From Lecanosticta acicola (Eukaryota > Ascomycota > Dothideomycetes > Mycosphaerellales > Mycosphaerellaceae), in contig CAVMBE010000102.1 of the NCBI GenBank assembly GCA_963674455.1, forward strand, positions 26,443 through 90,442: 64,000 nt of DNA. The letters are read 5' to 3'. The translations under genes and the position numbers were made by a program. Positions within the stretch are counted from its first letter, which is position 1. Every line of letters begins with the position of its first letter. The notes below the pieces were generated by a model. The model saw only the letters and a list, made by a program, of their open reading frames with translations, was not told the origin of the DNA and did no database searches. Below, piece after piece: positions 44,831 through 53,539 of the stretch.

Positions 44831-45278
44831 TATTAAGTCTATAACTTAATAATCTTACAATATATAAGGATCACTTATATAAGGCTTAATCGGTATAAGG
44901 CTCGTTAGTAGAGAGGTTTAGTAGAGGAAGAGTGAAGCGATAGAGTAGTATAGTAACTTAAGGGATTGTATTCTAAGTAGTAAGATGCTATAGTAAGTTA
45001 AACACATCGAAAGCTAGAGGCATTCTTAGTGTTCCTATATAGATTTCTAGTTCGACTAACTTGTCCTACCTACTAGCTAGAAACTAGCTATCCGACTAGA
45101 GCTATAGTCGAACGGTCGAACTTGTTACGTAGTCCTCCTCGTAGAGTTCGACTACCGGCTCCTTCCGTTAGTCGAACACGTAACGCGTAACGTACCTCGC
45201 TGTACGCGTAGGGTCTCTCTTCTTTTTTACTAGCTAGGAATTCTCGAAGTGGCCTCGCTCCCACTTCGATCCGTAACA
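44831..45278 (-). repeat. Gypsy 5' LTR (448 bp)
   Basis: Pairs with 38501-38948; followed on its outer side by the second GTTCG target copy. Confidence 0.92.
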
Positions 45279-45283
45279 GTTCG

Positions 45284-45420
45284 ATATAGAAGGAGAGAGA
45301 ATCTATCTAGTTCCGGATTCTAAAGTACGAAGTCTAGTATACGTAGCTTACGAGGCTTAGCGCTAAGCTCTACGTATAGGTATCGCCTAGTATAATATCT
45401 CTAAGGGCTCGCCCTTTATA
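45284..45420 (-). repeat. 192-bp LTR of gag-only element, inner part of split copy
   Basis: Completes the LTR broken at 38500: 55 plus 137 bp equals the 192 bp of the intact copy at 47417. Confidence 0.85.
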
Positions 45421-45784
45421 ATACTCTCTCTCTCTACTATTTATAGGCGTTTTCTATACTATAACTAATAGACGCCCTCGTACGCGCTCGAATAGGTAGT
45501 AGAGCGATTATTATAAGCGGTGTCCCTATTATCGGTATCTAGTATACTTATTACGGAAGTAATATACTATACGCTAGTACCTACGTAGTATTATTAGCTA
45601 TTATCGCTATTATACCTATTCGTCTATTATCGAAGCTTCCTCTATTATACTTTCCTTAGAGGCCTGTAGTTTCTTTCGGGTATCTCTACTATATTATCGC
45701 TACTACCTATTATACCTTCCTATTATCTAGCTTACTATTATCTATAAAATATATCTTAGTTTCCTTTGTTATAGAACCGCGGAA

Positions 45785-45911
45785 GTAATCGCCTCTAGCT
45801 ACCTAACTAGCTAACCGCCGACTAGCCGCCTACTAGCTACCCGCTAGTAGGATTAACGTAGCTAGGGCGGCTAGTAGGCGGCTAGCTAGCTAGTCTACTA
45901 GAGGCGATTAC
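45785..45911. repeat. GC-rich foldback (MITE-like) element, copy 3
   Basis: Inverted ends GTAATCGCCTCTAG and CTAGAGGCGATTAC enclose a GC-rich interior with CCGCC words. It sits inside the gag-only element. Confidence 0.7.
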
Positions 45912-46070
45912 TCTTAATAGCTAAAGTCTAAACAAAAGTTATATTTAATTCTCTAAGACTAGAGTTCTACTACGCCGCTTATTTTAGGGAGTTATATACG
46001 ATTATAACCTTGTTCCTACCTACGTACGGTCGCGACGAATCTAAGGCCGATATAGCGAGGCGTAGCTAAA

Positions 46071-46281
46071 TATTAAGTCTATAACTTAATAATCTTACAA
46101 TGTATAAGGATTACTTATATAAGGCTTAATCGGTATTAGGCTTGTTAGTAGAGAGGTCTAGTAGAGGAAGAGTAAAGCGATAGAGTAATATAGTAACTTA
46201 AGGGATTGTATTCTAAGTAGTAAGATACTATAGTAAGTTAAACACATCGAAAGCTAGAGGCATTCTTAGTGTTCCTATATA
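46071..46281 (-). repeat. Truncated gypsy LTR fragment
   Basis: About 211 bp matching one end of the 448-bp gypsy LTR (from TATTAAGTCT to GTTCCTATATA); homology then stops abruptly. Older than, or independent of, the complete gypsy copy. Confidence 0.85.
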
Positions 46282-46301
46282 CTTCTATCTATAGCGGGTG
46301 A

Positions 46302-46396
46302 ACTAATTAAACTAATTACTAAGTAGACTAATTAAACTAATTACTAAGTAGACTAATTAAACTAGTTACTAAGTAGACTAATTATACTAATTACTC
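46302..46396. repeat. 25-bp tandem repeat
   Basis: Three full units and a partial fourth (ACTAATTAAACTAATTACTA plus AGTAG), the unit itself containing two related halves. Confidence 0.88.
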
Positions 46397-46429
46397 CCTT
46401 ACTAAATGCCTAGTTAGTACTCTACTATA

Positions 46430-47400
46430 TCTGCCTTAATTAGTCGTAGCTATAGGTAACGGTCTAATTAACTCGTAATACTACGGTAGTTAGGCCGCTC
46501 CCTATCGAAGTTAGACTAGAGTTCTTATTATTCTCTTTCTACTTCTTATTTACTACCTTAAACTAGTTAGTATTCTCGAGATTAGTTATAATCCGCTCGA
46601 CCTCTTCTATAAACGCGTAGTAGTCCGGGATCTTTAGTATTACTACTATATATTTTTATATAGTATTTAAGAACGTATTACGGAGATAACCGATCTTAGC
46701 GTTATCCCTCTAGTTATCTCCGCTAGTACTTAGTAGAAGTCTATCGAATTTTACCTAGTAGTCGTACTAGGGTTAGCTATAGGTATAACGTATCTTCGTA
46801 AGGTATTTAAGTACCTTTACCTTCTTATTACTATCTCTAAAAACCTTTTCGAGTTACGTAAAGAAAGCGTCGAGGGCCTTGCCTTCTATTACGCTTCCCT
46901 TCTTCTAGAAGTATTATATCTAGGCCTATACTTATATCGGTAGCGTGTCGTAGACGTAGTCCTAATAGTATTCTCTAGGGAGTAGTAGGTTTAGTATAGA
47001 GCGTACCCGATAGGAGCTCTTAATCCTTAAGAGATAGTTATAGAAGATATTAGCCTAGCTATCCTATTTTAGAGGTACCTATCCTCTTAGCCCTAATAGG
47101 TTAGTCGCGGCCTTTAGAGTAGAGAAGGTAGCTACTACCTATATTAGAGTTACTATAAGCTCGTTTAGGGATAGAGTAGTTACCTATATAGTAGCTCTCT
47201 CGGTCTCCGCCTACTCTAGAGCGGCGCGTATAGTCGCGAGTTCGGCTTCTACTACGTACTAGCGTATACTTATACTTTCGAGGAACGCCTATAGCTTTAT
47301 ATTCGCTATATTATTCGCTATATTCCGTTTAGACCTTCCGTCTTCCTTAGAAGGTATACTATAGTCTAATATATTAGTAGTAGGAAGCTAGATAGTATCG
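46430..47400 (-). pseudogene. Gag-like remnant of the gag-only element
   Basis: A minus-strand frame with RIP-type stops keeps strings typical of a retroelement gag: KKGSVIEGKALDAFFT, LEKVFRDSNKKVKVLKYL, VKFDRLLLSTSGDN and IPDYYAFIEEVERIITNL. No protease or reverse transcriptase motif is found between it and the 3' LTR. Confidence 0.6.
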
Positions 47401-47416
47401 AATAGATCGAACCTAA

Positions 47417-47608
47417 TATTATAAGTAAACGTCGTATATACTAAGGTTCGGTATTAGATATAGTAAGTTCGATATAGAAGGAGAGAGAATCTATCTAGTT
47501 CCGGATTCTAAAATACGGAGTCTAGTATACGTAGCTTACGAGACTTAGCGCTAAGCCCTACGTATAGGTATCGCCTAGTATAATATCCCTAAGGGCTCGC
47601 CCTTTATA
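47417..47608 (-). repeat. Intact 192-bp LTR of gag-only element (5' LTR)
   Basis: Contains uninterrupted AGTAAGTTCGATATAGAAGG, the empty-site form of the gypsy insertion point. Confidence 0.85.
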
Positions 47609-48170
47609 CTCTAAGGTAGATTCTAATAATTACTTCTACTATTAAGAGCTAGTTACTAAGAGAGCTAATTATTACTCTCTTATATTATAGAGTAACTATT
47701 ATAATTACTCTACTAGTAGTAACGAGATATATATAGTCTTATATAAAAGAACTCTTCTTATACTAAGAATTCTTTTCTAGTATTTTTAAGAATAATTTTC
47801 TTCTCTAATTCTTTTACTTATACTAGACTTTCTTCTCTTCTATATCTTATAAGCTTAAAATACTACATATACTCTACTTAGACTTATTTAGTTTCCTAGA
47901 ATTTATCTATATATCTATATTAATCTATAAACAAATTATATTACTATTTAGATCTCTATTAGATTAACTTTAACTAAGTATATATTATTAGGTATATAGA
48001 TATAGTAGTATTAAGCTACTGTTTAAGTCTACTCTATTAAAATACCCTTCTACTACGGACATAGCCCGATAGCTAGTCTTGTCCTTAGGCGCTTCGCTAA
48101 CGCGTACCTCCTACCTTATACTACACCTAAATCGAGCCCTTCTTCCGCCGGTATTCGTCCGATACTAAAC

Positions 48171-48582
48171 ACGGGCAGCTTCGATTGGTATCGACCCTAC
48201 CAACAAAGAGCGTTGGGAAGGAGCGCCTGGGAAGGAGACAGGGTTTGGTCTTAATAAGTTCACTCAACACGAGTAGCTTCTATTAGCATTCATCATACCA
48301 GAAGCGCCTGAGAAGCGCCTGAGAGGCGTCTGAGAAGGAGGCAGGGCTTGGTATTGATAACTTCACCTCTTCTCCAGTGTCGCTCGCAACAGTTGGACGA
48401 ATACATTGTTCAAATGTCCAGAGAGCCCATCTGGTCATTCGGTCGAGCGTAAGGACCTTAGGGATACCGTCTTGGGTCTCCCGCCGGATCTGCAACAGCA
48501 CTTTGTTTTCTGAACCCCACGAGCTTCATCTGCTTTCCTTCTCGCATCGAACTTGCACCTTGGTCAATATCATCGGCACAAG
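48171..48582. other. Island edge and decarboxylase promoter region
   Basis: Normal base composition returns near 48170. A short duplicated stretch (GAAGCGCCTGAGAAGCGCCT, and a similar AGCGCCTGGGAAGGAG) lies at about 48211-48335. The promoter of the decarboxylase must lie here, within 400 bp of RIP-altered DNA. Confidence 0.5.
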
Positions 48583-50325
48583 ATGTCAAGCTCAGCTACT
48601 CACGCCAATGGCGACGGTGGCGACGGTGGCAATCACGCCAATGGCAACGGTAGCAATGGCAAGTCGACACTGGACGACCGAACAGTCCCACCCATGGGCA
48701 TGACCGGCCAACAGTTCCTCGAAGCTGCCACTTCAGTCGTGAACGAGATTGAGCAATACTACACCAACCTTGCAAGCAGACCGGTACTACCTTCAGTCGC
48801 TCCAGGATACATCCGAAAGCTCCTTCCGGAAACGCCGCCTGAAGATGGCGAAAGCTGGCAGGACATTGAAAAGGACATTGACCGAACCATCATGCCTGGT
48901 ATGACGCACTGGCAGCATCCCAAATTCATGGCTTTCTTCCCTGCCACGAGCACGTACCCGGGCATTCTGGGGGAGATGTGGAGTGCTGCCTTGACGGCTC
49001 CTGCTTTCAACTGGATCTGTGCTCCGGCTGTGACGGAGCTCGAGACAGTGGTGATGGATTGGATGGCACAGATTCTTGCACTTGCACCTCGCTTTCATTC
49101 CAAGGGCACTGGTGGAGGCGTCATCCATGGCTCTGCCAGCGAAGCCATCCTTACGGTAATGATCGCCGCCCGAGAACGTTACGTCCGTCGCCAGCTCGCG
49201 CGGGAAAATATCACCGACCCAGAAGAAATCGAAGACCGCTCTTGCGAGTTGCGCTCGACACTGGTGGTGCTCGCTTCCGACCAAGCTCACTCTTCGAGCC
49301 GAAAATCGGCCAACATGGCCGGGAGTCGCTTTCGAAGCATCGCAACACGTCACGAAGATGCCTACGCCCTCAAAGGTCCCGACCTGCGACGCAAGATCGA
49401 AGAACTGGAGAGGAAAGGTCTCCATCCATACTACCTGACCGTCTGCATCGGTTCCACATCTGTCTGTGCAGTAGATGACTTCGAATCCATCGCTTCCGTA
49501 GCAAAGGACTACCCGGACATCTGGATCCACGTCGATGCAGCCTACGCTGGCGCAGCGCTAGTCCTCCCAGAATACCAACATCTCTCCTCCCAAATCGCCT
49601 TTGTCAATTCCTTCAACATCAACATGCACAAATGGCTCCTCACCAACTTCGACGCTACGATTCTCTACGTCCAGAAGCGAAGAGACCTGACAGACGCCAT
49701 GAGTATCACCCCATCCTATCTCAGAAACCAATTCTCAGACAGCGGGCAGGTCACCGATTACAGGGACTGGCAGATCCCCCTCGGACGCCGCTTCCGCTCC
49801 TTGAAGATCTGGTTCATCATTCGAACCTGGGGCGTCGCTGGTCTTCGAAACCATATCCGACATCACATCTCCCTTGGGAAGCTCTTCGCCAATTTGGTGC
49901 GTTCCAGGAGCGATTTGTTCAGTATTCTCACTCCGCCGGATTTCGCTCTCACTGTCATCACGGTGAATCCGTACATGTGGCAGGATTTCCGACTCGCTCA
50001 TGGCGCTGTCGCTGGGGCCGATCCGCGACCTTACCAGGATAGTCAGATGCTTGTGGATCCGTGGACGAGTGCCGGAGAATTGGAAAGGGCGAATAAGATC
50101 ACGGAAGAAGTGTATGAGCTGATCAATCAGGGCAAAGACTTCTATTTGACGAGCACGGTCGTGGGAGGGGTCTACGCCATCAGAGTCGTTTCGGCGAACC
50201 CCCTCGCGGAGGAAAAGTACGTACGACAAGTTTTTGATGTCTTGGTCTCGACGACCGAGGAAGTGATGGCGAAGCATTGGAATGCGGGTGATGTGAAAAT
50301 GGAGAGAAAAGATAGCCGGGTTTAG
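48583..50325 (+). CDS. Aromatic-L-amino-acid decarboxylase-like, PLP-dependent (group II)
   Basis: One exon, 580 residues from ATG 48583 (MSSSATHANGDGG); the open frame extends 30 nt upstream without an ATG. After a Gly/Asn-rich leader comes the group II decarboxylase fold: MTHWQHPKFMAFFPATSTYP, FNWICAPAVTELE, GGGVIHGSASEAILT, VHVDAAYAG-type sequence (WIHVDAAYAGAAL, Asp318 pairing with the PLP nitrogen) and FNINMHKWLLTNFD, with Lys350 as the PLP-binding lysine. Family reaction: decarboxylation of DOPA, tryptophan, tyrosine or phenylalanine to the amine; the substrate is not certain. It is about 60 residues longer than mammalian DDC, mostly at the ends. No RIP-type damage although it borders the island. 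Confidence 0.92.
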   Translation: MSSSATHANGDGGDGGNHANGNGSNGKSTLDDRTVPPMGMTGQQFLEAATSVVNEIEQYYTNLASRPVLPSVAPGYIRKLLPETPPEDGESWQDIEKDIDRTIMPGMTHWQHPKFMAFFPATSTYPGILGEMWSAALTAPAFNWICAPAVTELETVVMDWMAQILALAPRFHSKGTGGGVIHGSASEAILTVMIAARERYVRRQLARENITDPEEIEDRSCELRSTLVVLASDQAHSSSRKSANMAGSRFRSIATRHEDAYALKGPDLRRKIEELERKGLHPYYLTVCIGSTSVCAVDDFESIASVAKDYPDIWIHVDAAYAGAALVLPEYQHLSSQIAFVNSFNINMHKWLLTNFDATILYVQKRRDLTDAMSITPSYLRNQFSDSGQVTDYRDWQIPLGRRFRSLKIWFIIRTWGVAGLRNHIRHHISLGKLFANLVRSRSDLFSILTPPDFALTVITVNPYMWQDFRLAHGAVAGADPRPYQDSQMLVDPWTSAGELERANKITEEVYELINQGKDFYLTSTVVGGVYAIRVVSANPLAEEKYVRQVFDVLVSTTEEVMAKHWNAGDVKMERKDSRV

Positions 50326-50919
50326 ATAATGACATGGTCCCCAAAAGTATATGATAGATTGTGCAGAGCGACGTGGTTAGACACGGTTATTAGTTGGATT
50401 TTTGACTGCTACTCCCAGTTCAACCTCGGGCTTGCTGTCTGTCCTTCGCAGCGCGATGCTCGTGCTCTATCACCCCCGGTAGCTTTCGCGTACTGCCCCT
50501 GTTCCTCCTCCGTAGCACCAAAAGTAATGCAGAGTTCCAAACCTATCCGATCCAAAGCAATAGGCCTCCACTACAACAATGACAACCTGCGCAGCAAACC
50601 GATCCAACATCCCCACAGCAGTGGATATGCGTCGGGAAATTAGCTGCTATGGATAGATAATCCCTTGCATCGAACGAAACAACTGCTCCAAAACGCCATG
50701 AACAGAAAATCTGGAAAAAAAAAAAGACTGCTGCTTTTAGTCCGGCTTGGTTCGAGGGCCCAGTAAAGAGAGAGCTTGGAGGAGATATTCGAAAAAAACA
50801 AAAAGCAATCGTGAGTCCGATGGCACTGATGAGCAGGAATTTCCGCCTTGCCCAGCGGTCGACGTAGAGTGCTGCTGTGAAGACGTTGCCCAGAGAGCTA
50901 GGAGGAGGAAGAGGAGGAG
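50326..50919. other. Intergenic, 3' flank of the decarboxylase
   Basis: No gene recognised. A short A-run occurs at about 50716. The minus strand may contain further fragments of the sugar transporter pseudogene. Confidence 0.4.
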
Positions 50920-51801
50920 GAGCGGCATGTGTCAATCCAAACCGAGGTCCGTGAAGAAGATGTTGGCGTAATTCGTAATGAAGAGTACACCCGTGAACAT
51001 GTTGGAACCACATCATGGCCGCGGCGATAGCAGCTCTCGCTCCCCGTTACAAGCGGTATCGGAGATCTCGAAGCGGATGATCTTGGCCTTCACGGCGCAA
51101 TACGGTTCGAGTTGCTTTTTTGCATTTGATAGTACTGTCTGTTGATTTGATCCTGATGTTCTTCGCCTTTCCGCGAGTGTAATTTGCTCAAACTTGTTCC
51201 GCCTCTTCAGAGCGCGACTATTGCATGGGCTATCTCGGGCTGTAGGGTAGCCAGAACGAGCCCAGCAGTAGTAGCAATGCAGGAGCAGCTTGGAACGCTA
51301 GTGGGAAAACCTCCAGGGAAAGCTAGATGTCGACGCAGACGCAGAGATGAAGTACACGCTGAATCCGATCCAGCTTGCCAGCACGACAACATGTATCCGC
51401 ACGCGAACATAATACCGTGCATTCAGACCATAAGCCCCTTGTTTCAAGAGTACTAACTTCGGCTTGATACATCGGAATACAAGTGACAAGGGTCCCAATG
51501 CCAAATCTAGCAAAAGAGCCTGGCGAAGATGAACCTTCCACTGTTTACTGATCCACGACCAGGTGTTGAACAGCGCGCCAAAACATGCTCTAGCGGACGA
51601 GACCCCGTTGAAAGCGACAATGAGGTTGACTGTTCGATCGCATCCCGGTCTGCCCTGCGAAGCTAGCTCTGGGCTGGTGTAGGAAGATGGCTGTCCAATC
51701 ATGCTTCCAGAAATGGCCAGTCCATATGAACACGCTGTCGAGCTTAAGACGACGTAGATCACAACCAGGGGGTTGAAAGCATTTGAGATGTATCGTCCCA
51801 C
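50920..51801 (-). pseudogene. MFS sugar transporter pseudogene
   Basis: Pieces of a sugar porter lie in order but in different frames on the minus strand: GRYISNAFNPLVVIYVVLSS with SGSMIGQPSSYTS and TVNLIVAFNGVSS (51800-51560); a gap where the GRKR loop should be; GTLVTCIPMYQAEVSTLETR (near 51480); MHGIMFACGYMLSCW (near 51420) after an in-frame TGA; SWIGFSVYFISASASTSSFP (near 51350); and NMFTGVLFITNYANIFF (near 51000). The start codon is GTG where ATG is expected. At least three frame changes, a stop and deletions. RIP is not the main damage. Confidence 0.75.
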
Positions 51802-52117
51802 AGTCCAACGTAGCAGTGTAAGCTTTCCGGGAAACTAAGATGGGCAACCAGAAAGCGAGAATCTTCATCTCATCATAGAAATGCCCTTGTCTCTCGCCGC
51901 TTGGGCTGGTAGCACTACATGGGTACCTCGGGCATGGCCGACGGAAGAATAGCTCATGGGTAGCTTGACAGATACGCTCGCGGTTCCGACTGTCGGTTTC
52001 CTGATATGTCACTCAGTTGCGGTACGGTATCGCAACTGTCGACTCGAAAACATGTGCGACTGCTGTTCTCGCAAAGTCGCTTAGTTATGAATAGATTTCG
52101 CTTTCTGCTGCACCTCT
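51802..52117. other. Intergenic
   Basis: About 300 bp between the pseudogene and the EamA transporter; no feature seen. Confidence 0.4.
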
Positions 52118-53539
52118 TCACGGCAAAGAGCTCTGTCGTTCGACAGCACCAACATCGTCACTTCGCAGAGAAGGAGGCGCTTCTTCGTCTTGCTTTTCCT
52201 CGTGATTGACGAAGACAAATGAAAGGACCACGATGCACGCCCCCAGCCAATACCATGGTCCGGCGGTCTGGTCGTTCAAAACGATCTGTCCCACGAGTGA
52301 CAAAGGAATGGTTATGCTTAGGCCTACCGTCACAACGATCGGAGATGTCAAGAGCACAGCGTAGGCCCAGGTCATGTCCCCGATCAAGCTGCTGACAGAG
52401 TTGCCCAAGATCACCGCGAGAACCCGTCCAGATGGCGGCAATTCCAACGTTTCGATTCCAGTGACGTGCAGCAGAATAAACCCAGGCCAGAGAATTAGCA
52501 CGTTTATCACGCCCACAAGCCCAAAGAAGACGGGCATGTCGACGCGAGTCTCATCGGGTATACGCTTCTTCATGAACACGGCATAGAGACCGTAGAAGAC
52601 GGCGGATAGGAAAGCCATAAAATCACCGATCGCGATCTCCTTTGGAGACTTCTCGGGAAAGTCACCACGATGCTCCTCGTCGTTGCTTCTTCCGGACAGA
52701 TCGATGCTCGAGATTAGAATGATGCCCGCCAAGGATGCCAAGACTCCGATCAATTTGCGCAGGGTGAATCTCTCCACCTTGAAAATGGAGCCAAATAGCA
52801 GTGTGAAGACACTGCTTGTGCTCGTCAAGATGGTGGAGGAGGCGACGGTCGTGTATTGTAAGCACGCGGCGACAAAGTAGTTGGCACAGAACCACAACAT
52901 GCAAAACTCCATGCTGAGCGTGACGGTTTCAGCCAACGTGAGCGGGGTTGTATCCGTTTCCGCGGGCTTGACAGACAGCTCTTGGCTCCTCTCCAGAGCG
53001 TCTCCAAGCATTACCTGGGGAAGCGGAGACACAGAAATCCGCCTCCCGGAGATGAGCGGACTCTCATGGAAGGTAGATGAGTCAGTCTCGTCCTGCTTGA
53101 GAGGTGCGTACTGTCTGGTCAAACGGCTCTGGATCTCATTTCTCCATCTCTTCAATTCGTCAGGATTGCGAAAGGCTTTGTTGAGCAGGATGGGAACGAG
53201 GGGTAGGATGAAGAAAGAGGTGTTGATGTATGTTACGAGGAAGGGCTTCGAATAGGTATTATCAGCGAAGATGGTCTGCGAGGAAGTCAGCGAATGGTGT
53301 GAGAGGCATGAAGGCACGCAGTGAGCACGTACACTGGCGAGAAAGTTACTAGCAGTCCACAGGAAGATGGTGACGCCCAGTAGCACGAGGCCAACAATTC
53401 TCCTCCATCTTCCAAGTTTGAATAGACGCGCGTAAGTCGTGGTACTGCGCGCGCCTCGGACAGGATTGCTGTCGTCTTCTTCGCTCACTCTCGAGATCTC
53501 CAAGCGCTCTCCTCGTGCGGCGGATTCCATGGGCGACAT
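52118..53539 (-). CDS. EamA/DMT-type membrane transporter (SLC35F-like)
   Basis: Two exons (53539-53333, 53275-52118) give 454 residues; the splice gives NFLASTIFADNTYSKPFLV. About ten membrane segments: RIVGLVLLGVTIFLWTASNF first, then a polar loop of about 90 residues, then paired EamA repeats (QYTTVASSTILTSTSSVFT, LIGVLASLAGIILISSIDLS, IGDFMAFLSAVFYGLYAVFM, SLIGDMTWAYAVLLTSPIVV). It resembles the yeast Thi74/YML018C group of vacuolar or Golgi membrane drug/metabolite transporters related to human SLC35F5. Substrate unknown. The C-terminal tail is acidic (NHEEKQDEEAPP). Intact. Confidence 0.88.
   Translation of the reverse strand: MSPMESAARGERLEISRVSEEDDSNPVRGARSTTTYARLFKLGRWRRIVGLVLLGVTIFLWTASNFLASVRAHCVPSCLSHHSLTSSQTIFADNTYSKPFLVTYINTSFFILPLVPILLNKAFRNPDELKRWRNEIQSRLTRQYAPLKQDETDSSTFHESPLISGRRISVSPLPQVMLGDALERSQELSVKPAETDTTPLTLAETVTLSMEFCMLWFCANYFVAACLQYTTVASSTILTSTSSVFTLLFGSIFKVERFTLRKLIGVLASLAGIILISSIDLSGRSNDEEHRGDFPEKSPKEIAIGDFMAFLSAVFYGLYAVFMKKRIPDETRVDMPVFFGLVGVINVLILWPGFILLHVTGIETLELPPSGRVLAVILGNSVSSLIGDMTWAYAVLLTSPIVVTVGLSITIPLSLVGQIVLNDQTAGPWYWLGACIVVLSFVFVNHEEKQDEEAPPSLRSDDVGAVERQSSLP

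Larger units (their letters stand above)
38501..45278 (-). mobile_element. Ty3/gypsy LTR retrotransposon, RIP-inactivated, complete
   Basis: 6778 bp bounded by two 448-bp LTRs (TGTTA...TAACA ends) and a GTTCG target duplication (38496-38500 and 45279-45283). Minus-strand coding order is gag, protease, reverse transcriptase, RNase H, integrase, so Ty3/gypsy rather than copia. A purine tract (AAGAGAGAGGATAG) abuts the left LTR, confirming it as the 3' LTR. All frames are broken by RIP-type stops. The pre-insertion site is preserved in the intact 192-bp LTR at 47.4 kb. No obvious tRNA primer-binding site follows the 5' LTR. Confidence 0.93.
38446..47608 (-). mobile_element. Gag-only LTR element (host of the nested gypsy insertion)
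   Basis: Two 192-bp LTRs lie at 38446-38500 plus 45284-45420 (split by the gypsy insertion) and at 47417-47608. Both ends are flanked by CTCTA (38441-38445 and 47609-47613), a perfect 5-bp target duplication. LTR ends read TATAAAGGGC and CTTATAATA on the minus strand, as expected for TG...CA termini after RIP. A purine tract (GTAGAGAGAGAGAGTAT) adjoins the split LTR, marking it as the 3' LTR of a minus-strand element. Without the insertion the element is about 2.4 kb. Its interior holds only a gag-like remnant, a foldback element, a gypsy LTR fragment and a 25-bp tandem repeat. It is therefore non-autonomous; superfamily uncertain. Confidence 0.75.
36590..48170. other. RIP-degraded transposon island
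   Basis: About 11.6 kb of AT-rich DNA in which reading frames longer than 60 codons almost vanish. TAG, CTA, TATA and TTA words dominate, while CA and TG are scarce. Recognisable retroelement domains persist beneath the mutations (listed separately). 36590-38440 and 47614-48170 are unassigned AT-rich sequence apart from two foldback elements. No host gene is seen inside. This fits RIP acting on repeated DNA, a known process of Pezizomycotina. Confidence 0.85.

Noticed and set aside
46302..46396. Possible CRISPR-like array
   Set aside because: The 25-bp units are directly adjacent with no spacers; a simple tandem repeat in a fungal genome.
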